A DNA stretch of 64,000 bases from Lipingzhangella_A rawalii (lineage in GTDB: Bacteria > Actinomycetota > Actinomycetes > Streptosporangiales > Streptosporangiaceae). The first letter of the stretch is position 1, and every line of letters starts with the position of its first letter. This document shows, piece by piece, positions 8,947 to 16,750 of the stretch. The position numbers and the translations under genes are program-made. The stretch spans positions 186,001-250,000 of the forward strand of contig NZ_JAVLVT010000003.1 in NCBI RefSeq assembly GCF_031628175.1, written 5' to 3'. The notes below the pieces were generated by a model, which was given only the letters and a program-made list of their open reading frames with translations, did no database searches and was not told the origin of the DNA.

Positions 8947-9494
8947 CCTCCCGCCGCGGCCTCGAGGACCCGCGGGCTCTCGGGGCCGCCGGTCCGACGC
9001 CCTGTGGGCCAGAGGACTGACGTGTGAAGGTCTTTCCTGGCTGGCCGGGAACAGAACGTCCAGGTGGTTGATGAACGCTGCTGCGCGCGATCGCAGCATG
9101 CTGGCAGGCAGGCCCCCGAAAGCGGATCCGGTGGGGAGCCCGGGGGTCCGGGGGAGCCCGGGGGAGCCCGCAGTGGCGGTATGCGGGTGGCCGTGCCCAT
9201 CGTCTCGGCCTTCCGCAGCCACGACAGCCCGCACGGCCAACCAATCACCGTCTCCCACGGTCCAAGGTGCGGGGCAGGGCGCCCAGCGCCCGACGCCGCC
9301 GGCGGCCACCACGGTGCGTGCGGCTCACCGCAGTCACCAGCGCCACACCCCCTGAAAATCCGGGGCGAGGGTTGTACCTGCCTTCCGCTGGATTTCGGCC
9401 GCGGGCGGCGTCGCGCCCTGGGGGCGCTCCCCCGCACCACGGCCAACGGGGCTTCGGGGGTGCGGCTGGTGGGCGCGTCCCCCGGGCCGGCGGG
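8947..9494. other. Non-coding gap between citrate synthase and DUF397 gene
   Basis: No frame here shows a recognisable protein or ribosome site. There is a run of short GGGAGCCCGGGGG-like repeats near 9136-9172 and the start of the long direct repeat at 9360. The stretch from 9397 to 9445 is a copy of a dispersed ~48-bp GC-rich element also seen at 14909-14956 and 49021-49068. Confidence 0.6.
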
Positions 9495-9628
9495 CTACAG
9501 CTCGTGGGTGCGCACGGCGTTGAGGAAGGCCGTCCATTCGCTGCGAGGCACAGTCAGCTGGCCGAGATGGCGGTGCTGGGTATCACGAACATCGACACTG
9601 TGGGGAGTCTCGCGGACCTCGACACAGT
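9360..9628. repeat. Direct repeat A, copy 1 (269 bp)
   Basis: Matches 14871-15139 at a constant offset of 5511 bp with about four differences by eye. It covers the 3' two-thirds of the DUF397 gene and ~135 bp downstream. Identity stops inside the gene, so the two DUF397 proteins have different N-termini and identical C-termini. This suggests gene conversion or recombination between modules. Confidence 0.9.
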
Positions 9629-9680
9629 TGTCCGCGCCGCCCTGGCTGTAGCTGGACGTGTGCCAGATGGGTTCAGTCAT
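9495..9680 (-). CDS. DUF397 domain protein
   Basis: A 61-aa protein of the family that starts W-x-K/T-S-S-Y-S and contains CVEV, then D-T-x-x-R, and ends with the W-x-x-F box (SEWTAFLNAV). DUF397 genes sit immediately downstream of DUF5753 helix-turn-helix regulators in actinomycetes (Scr1-type pairs, sometimes compared to toxin-antitoxin modules). The start overlaps the regulator's 3' end by 8 nt, so translation is coupled. Residues from CVEV to the end are identical to the second copy at 15006-15197. Confidence 0.85.
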   Translation of the reverse strand: MTEPIWHTSSYSQGGADNCVEVRETPHSVDVRDTQHRHLGQLTVPRSEWTAFLNAVRTHEL

Positions 9681-10419
9681 CGTGGAGCTCCTGGTGGATC
9701 TCGGTGAGTAGGGTCTGCGAGGCGCGGGGCGGGAGGGCGACGCCGCGCAGTTCGGCGAAAACGTTGGTGTAGTCCTCGACCACGGTGGGGCTATCCAGCG
9801 GGGTGCCGGAGACGCGGGTTTCGGTGTAGACGATGGTGCCCTGGCCCGCGACGGTGAACATGAGGAAGGCGCCGTCGGTGCCGTAGTGCTGTTCGGTGTT
9901 CATCGGCACGATCTGCACTGTTACGCGGCTCCACGTGGCTACCTCCCGCAGGTGATCGAGCTGCTCCCGCATGATGGCACGTCCCCCGATCGGACGGCGC
10001 AGCACGTGTTCCTCGACCACGGCCAGCAGCCGGGGGCCGGGGTCGGCCTGGAGGACGGCTTGGCGTTGCAGGCGCCCCTGGACCTGCTTATCGATTTCAT
10101 CGGTGCTGGCGGTTGGTCGCCCTTGCCGGATGAGGCTTCGGGCATAGTTTTCCGTTTGGAGCAAGCCCGGAACGGTGAGCGGCTGATAGGCCCTGATTTC
10201 GGTTGATTCCTGCTCCAACGGGACCACACCGCGGAACCATTCGGCGTAGCCGTCGCTGCGCTGCATATCCTGCCAGCGCCGCAGGAGAACCCCACCGGTG
10301 TTAAGGACCGTGTCCAAACGTCGGATTTGTTCGGTTGTGGTGCCCTTATTTCCCAGCTCGATACCACTGAGCTGTGATTGGGACAGCAGCACGGCCTTGG
10401 CGAGCTGCTGTTGCGTCAT
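9673..10419 (-). CDS. XRE-family regulator with DUF5753, N-terminus probably lost
   Basis: The 248-aa product begins inside the helix-turn-helix: MTQQQLAKAVLLSQSQLSGI corresponds to helix 2 onward, so the usual ~20-40 leading residues with helix 1 are absent. The DUF5753 ligand-sensing/C-terminal domain follows and is complete (YQPLTVPGLLQTENYARSLI, VPMNTEQHYGTDGAFLMFT). The missing part may be encoded in the overlapping 29-codon ORF at 10416-10505, which is out of frame by one base. Either a frameshift has inactivated the gene or translation restarts at the ATGA overlap. It is paired with the DUF397 gene downstream. Confidence 0.7.
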   Translation of the reverse strand: MTQQQLAKAVLLSQSQLSGIELGNKGTTTEQIRRLDTVLNTGGVLLRRWQDMQRSDGYAEWFRGVVPLEQESTEIRAYQPLTVPGLLQTENYARSLIRQGRPTASTDEIDKQVQGRLQRQAVLQADPGPRLLAVVEEHVLRRPIGGRAIMREQLDHLREVATWSRVTVQIVPMNTEQHYGTDGAFLMFTVAGQGTIVYTETRVSGTPLDSPTVVEDYTNVFAELRGVALPPRASQTLLTEIHQELHDD

Positions 10420-10505
10420 TCCTGTTTGTCTGCTTCAGTCAGGTTGGTTCCCGGTATGGGTGCACCTGTGAAGCGCGGGTCCCAAGACGTCCTACCATCG
10501 GTCAT
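10416..10505 (-). CDS. Short ORF (29 aa), probable detached N-terminus of the XRE regulator
   Basis: It encodes MTDGRTSWDPRFTGAPIPGT and nine further residues, a leader-like sequence of the sort that precedes helix 1 in this regulator family, then ends TGA inside an ATGA overlap with the regulator start. Its own ATG overlaps the stop of the flippase-like gene (ATGA). From NL to the regulator Met there are 20 nt, whereas the intact second regulator has 24 nt (8 codons). A net loss of 4 nt would explain the break. Alternatively it is a coupling ORF. Confidence 0.45.
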   Translation of the reverse strand: MTDGRTSWDPRFTGAPIPGTNLTEADKQE

Positions 10506-11824
10506 TGGTCGACCTCGGGAACGTAGAAGGCTCGTTTGGCTGCGTAAACTGTGAACAGGGCGAAAGCGGCACGTGCCGAGACCAGGATCAGCCACAAGGA
10601 CAGCAGGTGTAGGTAGCCCGTCAGTGCCAGTAGCACAATCACAGGCAAGGCGGCACACCACATCACGATGACCAGGCCACGCACCGTGGCGTGCGGCGCG
10701 ACGACGACCTTGAGTACGGCAGATAGGAAGCCCGCGCAAGGCTCCAACAGTAACTGGACCCCGATCAGGCGAATCCCCCACAGCACAACCGGATCGTTCC
10801 CCAAACCGAGCAGGACGGCGACTGGGCCTGGCGCGGCCAGAAATAGCAGCGCAAGTGGCCACAGAAGGAGAGTTGTCGACGCAGTGAACAGGCGTACCCT
10901 GCGCGCCCGCTCTTCAGAAGTACTGTCGGAGGCGTTTAACAGGCGTCCCGCCACCATGCCATAGGGTTTAAGCGGTACCACCACTGTCCGTATGACGGTA
11001 ATAAACACGACGGTCGCAGCCGCCTGCTCCACCGGCAGAGTGGTGGAAATCTGCGCTACCGAAGCGAAAGTCACTACCAGGACGAGCACGTCGAACGATC
11101 CCGAGAAGGATCCGGGCACGGAGCGGAGCACTCGAGCGGAAAATACTTGTCGAGAACCGGTGCGCACCGATTGGATGATAGCGGTTCTCGCCTCAGGCTC
11201 GGTGCGCAGAACTGTGCGAACGAGCGTCGAGAAGTCGACCAGGGAACATCCCGCGCCAATCACCGCAAGTGCGATAACCGGTGACGGTTGCCAGAGGAAA
11301 ACGGCGACGGCGAGTACCGCATAACCGACGAAGTTCTCCACACTTGTGCGTAGGCGAACCCCCTCCTGCCCCGTGACAACCAGGACGCCCCCGGCAGCGT
11401 ACAGCAGGGGAGCAATGAACACGGCCGGAAGGTAAGCGATGTAGTATACGGCGAACAGGAGGGGGGAGTGCTGGAAGAAGAAGGCGCCACTTCCTATTGC
11501 CAGAGCTATTGCGGCGAGGAATATGGATCCGGCCAGCACCACAGCGGCTAGGGCGGTCGTCCGCTCGGTGTCCTGCAAGAGTGTTTCCCTGCGTAAGCGG
11601 GAAACCACCAGGATCTGGTAAGCGGTTCCCAAGGCGAGGACCACTAGTAGCAGGGAGAGCGTACTACCGTAGGAGGCCGGAATCTCGGGGCCGTAAGCAC
11701 TCAGAGCAGCGAAAAAGACCAGTACCTTGGCTCCGGCAAGGAACATGGCCAGGGCCATCTTTGTGCCACGCGACAGAAAGTCACGTACGGATCTGATCTG
11801 GCCCTTTCTGATAGTTCTCGACAT
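10502..11824 (-). CDS. Multi-pass membrane protein, polysaccharide flippase-like (MATE/MOP superfamily)
   Basis: The 440-aa protein has about 12 hydrophobic segments spread along its whole length with short basic loops (RLRRETL, AKRAFYVPE at the C-terminus), the layout of MOP-superfamily lipid-linked oligosaccharide flippases. No signature strong enough to name a subfamily. It starts 7 nt after the 76-aa ORF and its stop overlaps the next ORF (ATGA), so it is cotranscribed with the regulator pair. Codon use is less GC-rich than in flanking backbone genes, suggesting transfer. Cargo unknown. Confidence 0.65.
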   Translation of the reverse strand: MSRTIRKGQIRSVRDFLSRGTKMALAMFLAGAKVLVFFAALSAYGPEIPASYGSTLSLLLVVLALGTAYQILVVSRLRRETLLQDTERTTALAAVVLAGSIFLAAIALAIGSGAFFFQHSPLLFAVYYIAYLPAVFIAPLLYAAGGVLVVTGQEGVRLRTSVENFVGYAVLAVAVFLWQPSPVIALAVIGAGCSLVDFSTLVRTVLRTEPEARTAIIQSVRTGSRQVFSARVLRSVPGSFSGSFDVLVLVVTFASVAQISTTLPVEQAAATVVFITVIRTVVVPLKPYGMVAGRLLNASDSTSEERARRVRLFTASTTLLLWPLALLFLAAPGPVAVLLGLGNDPVVLWGIRLIGVQLLLEPCAGFLSAVLKVVVAPHATVRGLVIVMWCAALPVIVLLALTGYLHLLSLWLILVSARAAFALFTVYAAKRAFYVPEVDQ

Positions 11825-11831
11825 GAAATGT

Positions 11832-12062
11832 TCAGCGTTCCAGGCTGTTGATCTGCTCCAGCGTCATTCCAAATTCATTTTGCAGAAACTGCACAACTGC
11901 CCAGTCCTTCGCAGTTTCCCTAGTAAATTCTCCAAAGTTTTCCAAGTAGTCTGGCATCCACTCCAGAAATTGAGAGACGGCTACGTGCTTTCCGATTCGC
12001 TCCCCGTAGTCCGCGAATCCAATACTCTGATGATGGATATATCGCTTCCCGGAGAGAGCCAC
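11832..12062 (-). CDS. Orphan 76-aa protein, possibly a C-terminal remnant
   Basis: Not recognised. The GTG start is weakly supported: no clear ribosome site, and the frame stays open ~20 more codons upstream to a TGA. The sequence is aromatic-rich and mostly charged (KRYIHHQS, FLEWMPDYLENF, MTLEQINSLE), with no signal or membrane segment. It directly precedes the flippase-like gene. It could be a small accessory or precursor protein, or the tail of a degraded enzyme such as a sugar transferase. The surrounding DNA is unusually AT-rich for this genome. Confidence 0.4.
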   Translation of the reverse strand: MALSGKRYIHHQSIGFADYGERIGKHVAVSQFLEWMPDYLENFGEFTRETAKDWAVVQFLQNEFGMTLEQINSLER

Positions 12063-12606
12063 AAAGATCCATCTAGGGCCTAAAGAGGCGCCGAATTTTC
12101 CTTGCGATAATTGATGAATATATCAAACGCAGGAAAAATAAGCCTATATCAGAGAATATATTTGCACCTCACTTCGACGCAAAATCACTCCCGCTTCAAA
12201 AGTTGGCACGAAACTCGATAGTCGCAAAACAAAGAATCGTGAATTAACCCTTGCAATCTTCAACTAGGCTACCACGGCACCCTCGTTCCGGCGTCAATAT
12301 TGCCCAGCGGTTGCTTATTGCTAGAGCAAGATCAATTTTATTTTCGCTGCTCGTTTGGCTGGTGTGGCCGAATTCGGCCACACCAGCCAAACGTTGCACT
12401 CATGATCGAATGGTCCGGAGTAAACCCAGGTTTCCGTCTGGAGAACAAGGATTCCGGGTCGTCTCGCCTATGGGTAGGCCGAGCTGGCCCTTACCCACCT
12501 CGCCGCGGCTGCCTATGGCTAGTGCGGCAGCCGCTAATTGAGGTTTGACCTGGTGTGATGTGGTTGGGGAAAGTCGCGCGCATGAGGGCAGCCGCCTGAC
12601 GATCAT
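12063..12606. other. AT-rich non-coding segment
   Basis: No convincing gene. By direct count 12121-12180 is 37/60 A+T and 12181-12240 is 35/60, against GC-rich neighbours. This marks acquired DNA. It contains the long palindrome at 12352-12393 and leads into the transposase remnant. Confidence 0.7.
12352..12393. repeat. Perfect 42-bp palindrome
   Basis: Two 21-bp arms with no spacer, centred on GAATTC (left arm starts CGTTTGGCTGGTGTGG). It could extrude a cruciform or form a strong RNA hairpin. No T-run follows on either strand, so it is not a standard intrinsic terminator. It lies at the border of the AT-rich insert and the IS701 remnant; it could be a paired transposon end, a recombination site or a transcription block. 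Confidence 0.9.
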
Positions 12607-13412
12607 GTGTTTGTGAGGACCACAGGATCGAGGGCGGCTGCTGCCGCCGGGATAGCGACCGGGCAGGCACGGAAGAAGCAGGCCGAGATGATGGAGCTGC
12701 TGAAGTCGTGCTTCGCGCGGACGGAAACGTGGCTGCATGCGGGCAGGTACATGTCTGCGCTGGCCAGCGAGTTGCCGAGGCGGAACGGGTGGACGATCGC
12801 CGGGCATGTCGGGGACCGGATCGGACGCGGCGGTTGCTGAACCGGGCGGCCTGGGATGAGATGGCCGCAATGAACCAGGTCAGGAAGTTCGCCGCGGCGG
12901 GCCTGGACGAGGCCACGCGGCGCAACCGCAGGACAGGTGGCCTGAGAGTCGGGGCGCTGGCCGAGACCGGGCAGGAAACGCACGGAAGCACGACGGCCGG
13001 GGTGAAACGGCAGTACATGGGGTGCGCGGGCCGCGTCGCCAACGGCATCAATACCGTGCACCGGTCCTACGTGCGGGACAAGGCCAGGCATACGCTGATC
13101 GGCGCGCGGCAGTGGATCCCCGCCGGGCAGGGCACCGACGCGGTGACCTCGCTGGTCATCGGGTTGCCGCTGGATCTGTGGTTCCGCACCAAGGGGCAGC
13201 TGGCCCTCGACATCGGCGAAGACGCCTGGGCCGATGGGCGGGCCTTCGATGCCATCTGCGGGGACGAGGTCTACGGCAGCTGTACTGAGCTGCGGGACTT
13301 CCGGGAAGGCCGCCGGCAGGCATACGTGCTGCGTGTCGCGTCCTCCTGCATGATTCCGCTGTCCCCGGGAACCAGGGTGAGGTGCGCGGATGCAGTGAAA
13401 CAGCTGGCGAAT
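12607..13412 (+). pseudogene. Decayed IS701-family transposase
   Basis: The N-terminal part (12607-~12822) reads MELLKSCFARTETWLHAGRY...NGWTIAGHVGDR in one frame, and the rest (RLLNRAAWDEMAAM... CGDEVYGSC...QAYVLRVAS) in another, so there is a frameshift near 12820. The motif expected as DETGQE is AETGQE, so the first catalytic Asp appears changed to Ala; the later DEVYG region remains. The C-terminal end is missing: the frame runs into the zinc-ribbon tail copied from the neighbouring gene at about 13413. Confidence 0.8.
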
Positions 13413-13613
13413 GCCCAGCAGGAGGCCCTGGAACAGGCCCAGGCCCGCCTGCCCCGCTGCGGCCTGTGCACCCACCCCACCACCGGCCAAAGCCCCACCT
13501 GCCCCTGGTGCGGACACCCCCAACCACCCACCGACTAAACCCCACCAGCCGGGGCCACCCGGCACACACACCCCACACCGAGTCGCCCCGGCCCCGATCC
13601 GACGGTTCTGTAA
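13413..13613. repeat. Direct repeat B, copy 1 (201 bp), with truncated zinc-ribbon gene tail
   Basis: Matches 16625-16825 at an offset of 3212 bp with about six differences. It contains the last ~41 codons of the CxxC/CxxC protein (stop at 13536-13538) and 75 bp downstream, now fused in frame to the transposase remnant. The 5' part of that gene and its 65-codon partner are absent here, replaced by the insertion. Confidence 0.9.
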
Positions 13614-13667
13614 AGCCGCACCTCCCAATGGCCTAACTCATCAAGGACTCGGTACCTGAGTCGACGA

Positions 13668-14099
13668 TCATCCGTTCCACCCGCGCCAGAACGGTGTGCG
13701 ACCGTCACCAGCCGAGACGAGGGCGGACTTGAGGGCGTCAGGTCGAACGTCAGTCTCGGCAAGTCGATCCAGAGGCAACCAGTGGAACTCGAGGTGCTCT
13801 TCCCTGCTGGCCGGCTCCGTACCGGTCACGGCGACATCGAAGACAAGGTTGATCTCATGGTGGGGGGTGTCATCTTCGACGTAACCATGTTCGACCGCGC
13901 CCAAGAAGCCTGTGATCTTGGCTCCGGTTCCGAGTTCCTCCTCAAGCTCACGGACCAAGGCGGCTTCCACCCGCTCGCCGGGATCGACGTGGCCACCCGG
14001 CAGGAACGACCAGGCCTTGTTGCGTTGGCGCGCCACGAGGAGCTGGTCATCGCGGCGGATGACAGCACGGGCAATGATTTCGGTGGAGGCGGTACTCAT
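13668..14099 (-). CDS. Nudix hydrolase
   Basis: A 143-aa single-domain enzyme that cleaves nucleoside-diphosphate-linked substrates. The Nudix box GGHVDPGERVEAALVRELEE continues into ELG, with the metal-binding REXXEE core intact. ATG at 14099 is chosen because AAAGG lies ~5-9 nt upstream; the open frame continues upstream into an unrelated IS481 fragment, so a longer start would make an artificial fusion. Substrate not predictable. It lies in an island of mobile-element debris, so acquisition by transfer is plausible. Confidence 0.82.
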   Translation of the reverse strand: MSTASTEIIARAVIRRDDQLLVARQRNKAWSFLPGGHVDPGERVEAALVRELEEELGTGAKITGFLGAVEHGYVEDDTPHHEINLVFDVAVTGTEPASREEHLEFHWLPLDRLAETDVRPDALKSALVSAGDGRTPFWRGWNG

Positions 14100-14159
14100 G
14101 TGCGCCTTTCGTGTCGGTCGGCGCCGGCAGTGGTACTGGGGCTGTGATGGGGGGGGCGA

Positions 14160-14333
14160 GGAGCCCTCGTGCAGGCCGAGCTCGCCGTGACGGCGATACC
14201 CGTTGACCCATGTGGGGACACACGCCCGTGAAATGCCCATCTCCGCGGCCACGTGAGCGATCGGGTGGCTTCGGCAGCGCTCGATCAGACGAGGTCGCCC
14301 CTCGACGGACAGCGGCGCATTGCGGTGGGACAT
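14160..14333 (-). pseudogene. IS481-family transposase N-terminal fragment
   Basis: It starts MSHRNAPLSVEGRPRLIERC and contains a helix-turn-helix (VAAEMGISRACVPTWVNGYR) typical of the first ~60 residues of IS481 transposases. No catalytic DDE domain follows; the frame runs into the Nudix leader. Confidence 0.72.
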
Positions 14334-14399
14334 GAGAGTAGCTTTTTCCCAACGGCTTGATGTGTTGGTCGCAATTCTCATCATCGCCACCAGGGGCCT

Positions 14400-15005
14400 G
14401 CTCTCCTCATGTCACCCCCACCTGAGCGTCACCAACCTCCCACCCCACAACAGCTAACCCCTGCTGGCCACCGCATGAGCGACTCGAGAGGTGTCCTACG
14501 GACGCACCTGGCAGTCTCCACCGACAATACGGGCCTCCGCTTCCCCCACAGGTAGATACGGTCGCCGACGAACCGGGACGACCCGATCCGCTGGTGTGGC
14601 TGATGGTCCCCCCTGCTCCGCTATTCGGGTGGACAATCACCGGTTCGCTGGTCACCTCGCGCGCCATTGGCACAGCCGCTGTCGCATCCGGAGGTACGCA
14701 GCAGCTGACACCCACCGCCACGATCTCCAGGACATCTGCCGCGACCGCGAATGCCTCGGCCCACGACTGTCCGGCTCGGGTGCGTTCCCCCTTGATGGTG
14801 TAGACCCACCATGTGGACAAACCCAGCCCGTCAACCAGATTGACGGGTTTTTCGGCTGAAGTTGCTTCCCCCGGGGCGAGGGTTGTACCTGCCTCCCGCT
14901 GCATTTCGGCCGCGGGCGGCGTCGCGCCCTGGGGGCGCTCCCCCGCACCACGGCCAACGGGGCTTCGGGGGTGCGGCTGGTGGGCGCGTCCCCCGGGCCG
15001 GCGGG
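14400..15005. other. Intergenic stretch with no recognised protein
   Basis: Neither strand shows a recognisable coding gene between the IS481 fragment and the second DUF397 gene. It contains a clean + strand intrinsic terminator at 14827-14852 and the non-coding part of direct repeat A. A small RNA transcribed rightward and ending at the terminator is possible. Confidence 0.5.
14827..14852 (+). terminator. Intrinsic terminator without an upstream gene
   Basis: CCCGTCAA, 5-nt loop, TTGACGGG, then TTTTT. The 8-bp stem and T-run have the right polarity only on the + strand. No + strand gene was found within 2 kb upstream, so it may end an RNA gene or be left over from a lost gene. Confidence 0.8.
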
Positions 15006-15139
15006 CTACAGCTCGTGGGTGCGCACGGCGTTGAGGAAGGCCGTCCATTCGCTGCGGGGCACAGTCAGCTGGCCGAGATGGCGGTGCTGGGTATCACGAA
15101 CATCGACACTGTGGGGAGTCTCGCGGACCTCGACGCAGT
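14871..15139. repeat. Direct repeat A, copy 2 (269 bp)
   Basis: Second copy of the repeat at 9360-9628, covering the 3' part of this DUF397 gene and its downstream flank. Confidence 0.9.
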
Positions 15140-15197
15140 CCTGATGGACTCCTTTGCTGTAGGAGGATTTGTGCCAGCAGGGCGTGCCGTCAGTCAT
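15006..15197 (-). CDS. DUF397 domain protein, second copy
   Basis: A 63-aa protein starting MTDGTPCWHKSSYSKG. From CVEV to the end it is identical to the first copy, while the first ~20 residues differ. The start overlaps the upstream regulator's stop by 8 nt, as in the first module. It is predicted to act with that regulator. Confidence 0.87.
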   Translation of the reverse strand: MTDGTPCWHKSSYSKGVHQDCVEVRETPHSVDVRDTQHRHLGQLTVPRSEWTAFLNAVRTHEL

Positions 15198-16017
15198 GGT
15201 CCATACCCTCCAACTCGTCCCGAAGTACAGGCAGCGATTGCCTCGGGGATAGGGCAGCCGCTTGGATGTCGGCGAAAAGGATGCGGAAGCGCTGCACCTG
15301 TTCCGGATCATCGATGAGGTGCCCTGAGTGTGCGGACTCCACATAAGTTACTTCTGGTGCCACCGGTGACGATATCAGCTTGAAGGTTCCCACGAGTCCT
15401 GGATGTCCGCTCGTTGGGTCTGCCACCTGCACCGATATGCGCCCTCTCTCGACCAGGTGGATCACGTGCCGTAGCTGTTTCGCCATGACCTGGTTGCTCC
15501 CCCAGTGGCGGCGAATGATTGATCCGTCAAGGACTGCTCGATACGTGGGTGCGGCAGCCTCGGTAAACCGTTGGGCACGTTCCATCCGTGTGGTGACCAT
15601 CGCGGAGATTTCGTCTTCGGTTGCCCACGGCGATACGGCCCGAGCTACGGATCGGGCATAGCCCTCCGTCTGTAGCAGGCTTGGAAAGACTTCGATGTGG
15701 GATTCCATGATGGATGTTGCCTCGCGTTCGAGGTTAGCGAGGTCGTCTAGCCATGCCGGTTCGCCATCGTCGGTGAGCTTGCGCCAGAGTTCCTGCAACC
15801 GCCCCTCGGCGTGCAACGCCTGATCCAGGTCCGCGACCAGGCGCAGATTCGGGCTGCGGCGTCCAAGTTCAAGGTTGCTGAGGTGCGACGAGCTCAGTCC
15901 GGTTACTTCCCGAGCGAGACGCTGCTGAGTGAAACCAGACAAGCGCCGCAATCGACTCACTTCACGCCCAAAACGAACATTTGCTTCGGCTTGCTGGTGT
16001 CCCATCTTTTCAGTCAA
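15190..16017 (-). CDS. XRE-family regulator with DUF5753 (intact)
   Basis: A 275-aa regulator with a complete N-terminal helix-turn-helix (GREVSRLRRLSGFTQQRLAR, LSNLELGRRSPN), then DUF5753 (VFPSLLQTEGYARSVARAV, ISVQVADPTSGHPGLVGTFK). It pairs with the downstream DUF397 gene; such pairs are linked to developmental or antibiotic regulation in streptomycetes. An alternative Met lies four codons in. It differs substantially from the regulator at 9673-10419, although the flanking DNA of the two modules is nearly identical. Confidence 0.88.
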   Translation of the reverse strand: MTEKMGHQQAEANVRFGREVSRLRRLSGFTQQRLAREVTGLSSSHLSNLELGRRSPNLRLVADLDQALHAEGRLQELWRKLTDDGEPAWLDDLANLEREATSIMESHIEVFPSLLQTEGYARSVARAVSPWATEDEISAMVTTRMERAQRFTEAAAPTYRAVLDGSIIRRHWGSNQVMAKQLRHVIHLVERGRISVQVADPTSGHPGLVGTFKLISSPVAPEVTYVESAHSGHLIDDPEQVQRFRILFADIQAAALSPRQSLPVLRDELEGMDHD

Positions 16018-16127
16018 ACATAAAAATCTTCAATCAGCCACATGGATATTCGAGTTTTCCCCAAAGCCCGTTGGCCATGGTTTTTGTCCATCCGCTAGGG
16101 CAGTGTGGGGCCATCCAAACAAAACGA

Positions 16128-16160
16128 GCCCCGGGGAGTGCTTGCACCACTCCCCGGGGC
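16128..16160. promoter_or_regulatory. Perfect 13-bp stem hairpin upstream of the small-gene pair
   Basis: GCCCCGGGGAGTG and CACTCCCCGGGGC are separated by 7 nt. It lies between divergent genes and ends 24 nt before the 65-codon gene. No T-run follows, so an mRNA leader hairpin or operator is more likely than a terminator. Confidence 0.6.
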
Positions 16161-16184
16161 GTGGCCCACCTGGGAGGTGTCCAG

Positions 16185-16382
16185 ATGGATGTGTACATGC
16201 TAGTTGCGGTGCGGTTGGTGCGGGGGTATCGCGCGTCGGTTGGCCGGGGGTGGCTGGTGCGGCCGTATGTGTTGGCCGCGGAACTGCGGCAGGCGGAGGC
16301 CAACGCCCGGCGGGAGCTCGCGGGACTCGTTAGTCCACAGCTGCTGGGCCAGCTGGTGCGCGGGGGAGGTGGCGGGCAGTGA
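16185..16382 (+). CDS. Small basic hypothetical protein (65 aa)
   Basis: ATG with GGGAGG ~8 nt upstream. The N-terminal half is hydrophobic and basic (VYMLVAVRLVRGYRASVG), followed by a short amphipathic helix (AELRQAEANARRELAGL). Family not recognised. Its stop overlaps the GTG of the next gene (GTGA), forming a two-gene unit divergent from the regulator pair. Confidence 0.62.
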   Translation: MDVYMLVAVRLVRGYRASVGRGWLVRPYVLAAELRQAEANARRELAGLVSPQLLGQLVRGGGGGQ

Positions 16383-16750
16383 TTCCTACTCCCCGACACC
16401 CCGAGGGCAGCCCTCCGAGCGCGGAGCCGGACGGGCTGGCCCGGCGGGCCTGGGCGTCCGTGGATGATGAGTATCGGTATGTGGCCCTGGCGGTGGAGGG
16501 CACCGAATACGTGTTCTCGGCTGGGGCGTGGGATGTGGCGGACTCGGTGGATCTGCTGCGCCGTCTGGCCGCCGCCGCGCACTTCGCCGCCGGAGCGCTG
16601 GAACAGTGCCACCGCGAGCTTCAGGCCCAGCAGGAGGCCCTGGAACGCGCCCAGGCCCGCCTGCCCCGCTGCGGCCTGTGCACCCACCCCACCACCGGCC
16701 AGAGCCCCACCTGCACCTGGTGCGGATACCCCCAACCACCCACCGACTAA
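16379..16750 (+). CDS. Hypothetical protein with C-terminal zinc ribbon (123 aa)
   Basis: GTG start overlapping the upstream stop. The middle region contains a coiled-coil-like stretch (CHRELQAQQEALERAQARL), followed by CGLC-x10-CTWCG, a four-cysteine zinc ribbon, and a Pro-rich end. Function unknown. Its last 41 codons and downstream flank are duplicated at 13413-13613. It may be the functional partner of the DUF5753/DUF397 module, since it is kept in both copies of the block. Confidence 0.65.
   Translation: MIPTPRHPEGSPPSAEPDGLARRAWASVDDEYRYVALAVEGTEYVFSAGAWDVADSVDLLRRLAAAAHFAAGALEQCHRELQAQQEALERAQARLPRCGLCTHPTTGQSPTCTWCGYPQPPTD

Noticed and set aside
9495..10505. Type II toxin-antitoxin system proper
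   Set aside because: DUF5753/DUF397 pairs are compared with such systems, but no toxin fold or activity is evident, so it is called only a regulator pair.
14100..14390. Longer start for the Nudix gene, making a DNA-binding/Nudix fusion
   Set aside because: The upstream part is an IS481 transposase scrap, and the Nudix ATG at 14099 has its own ribosome site.
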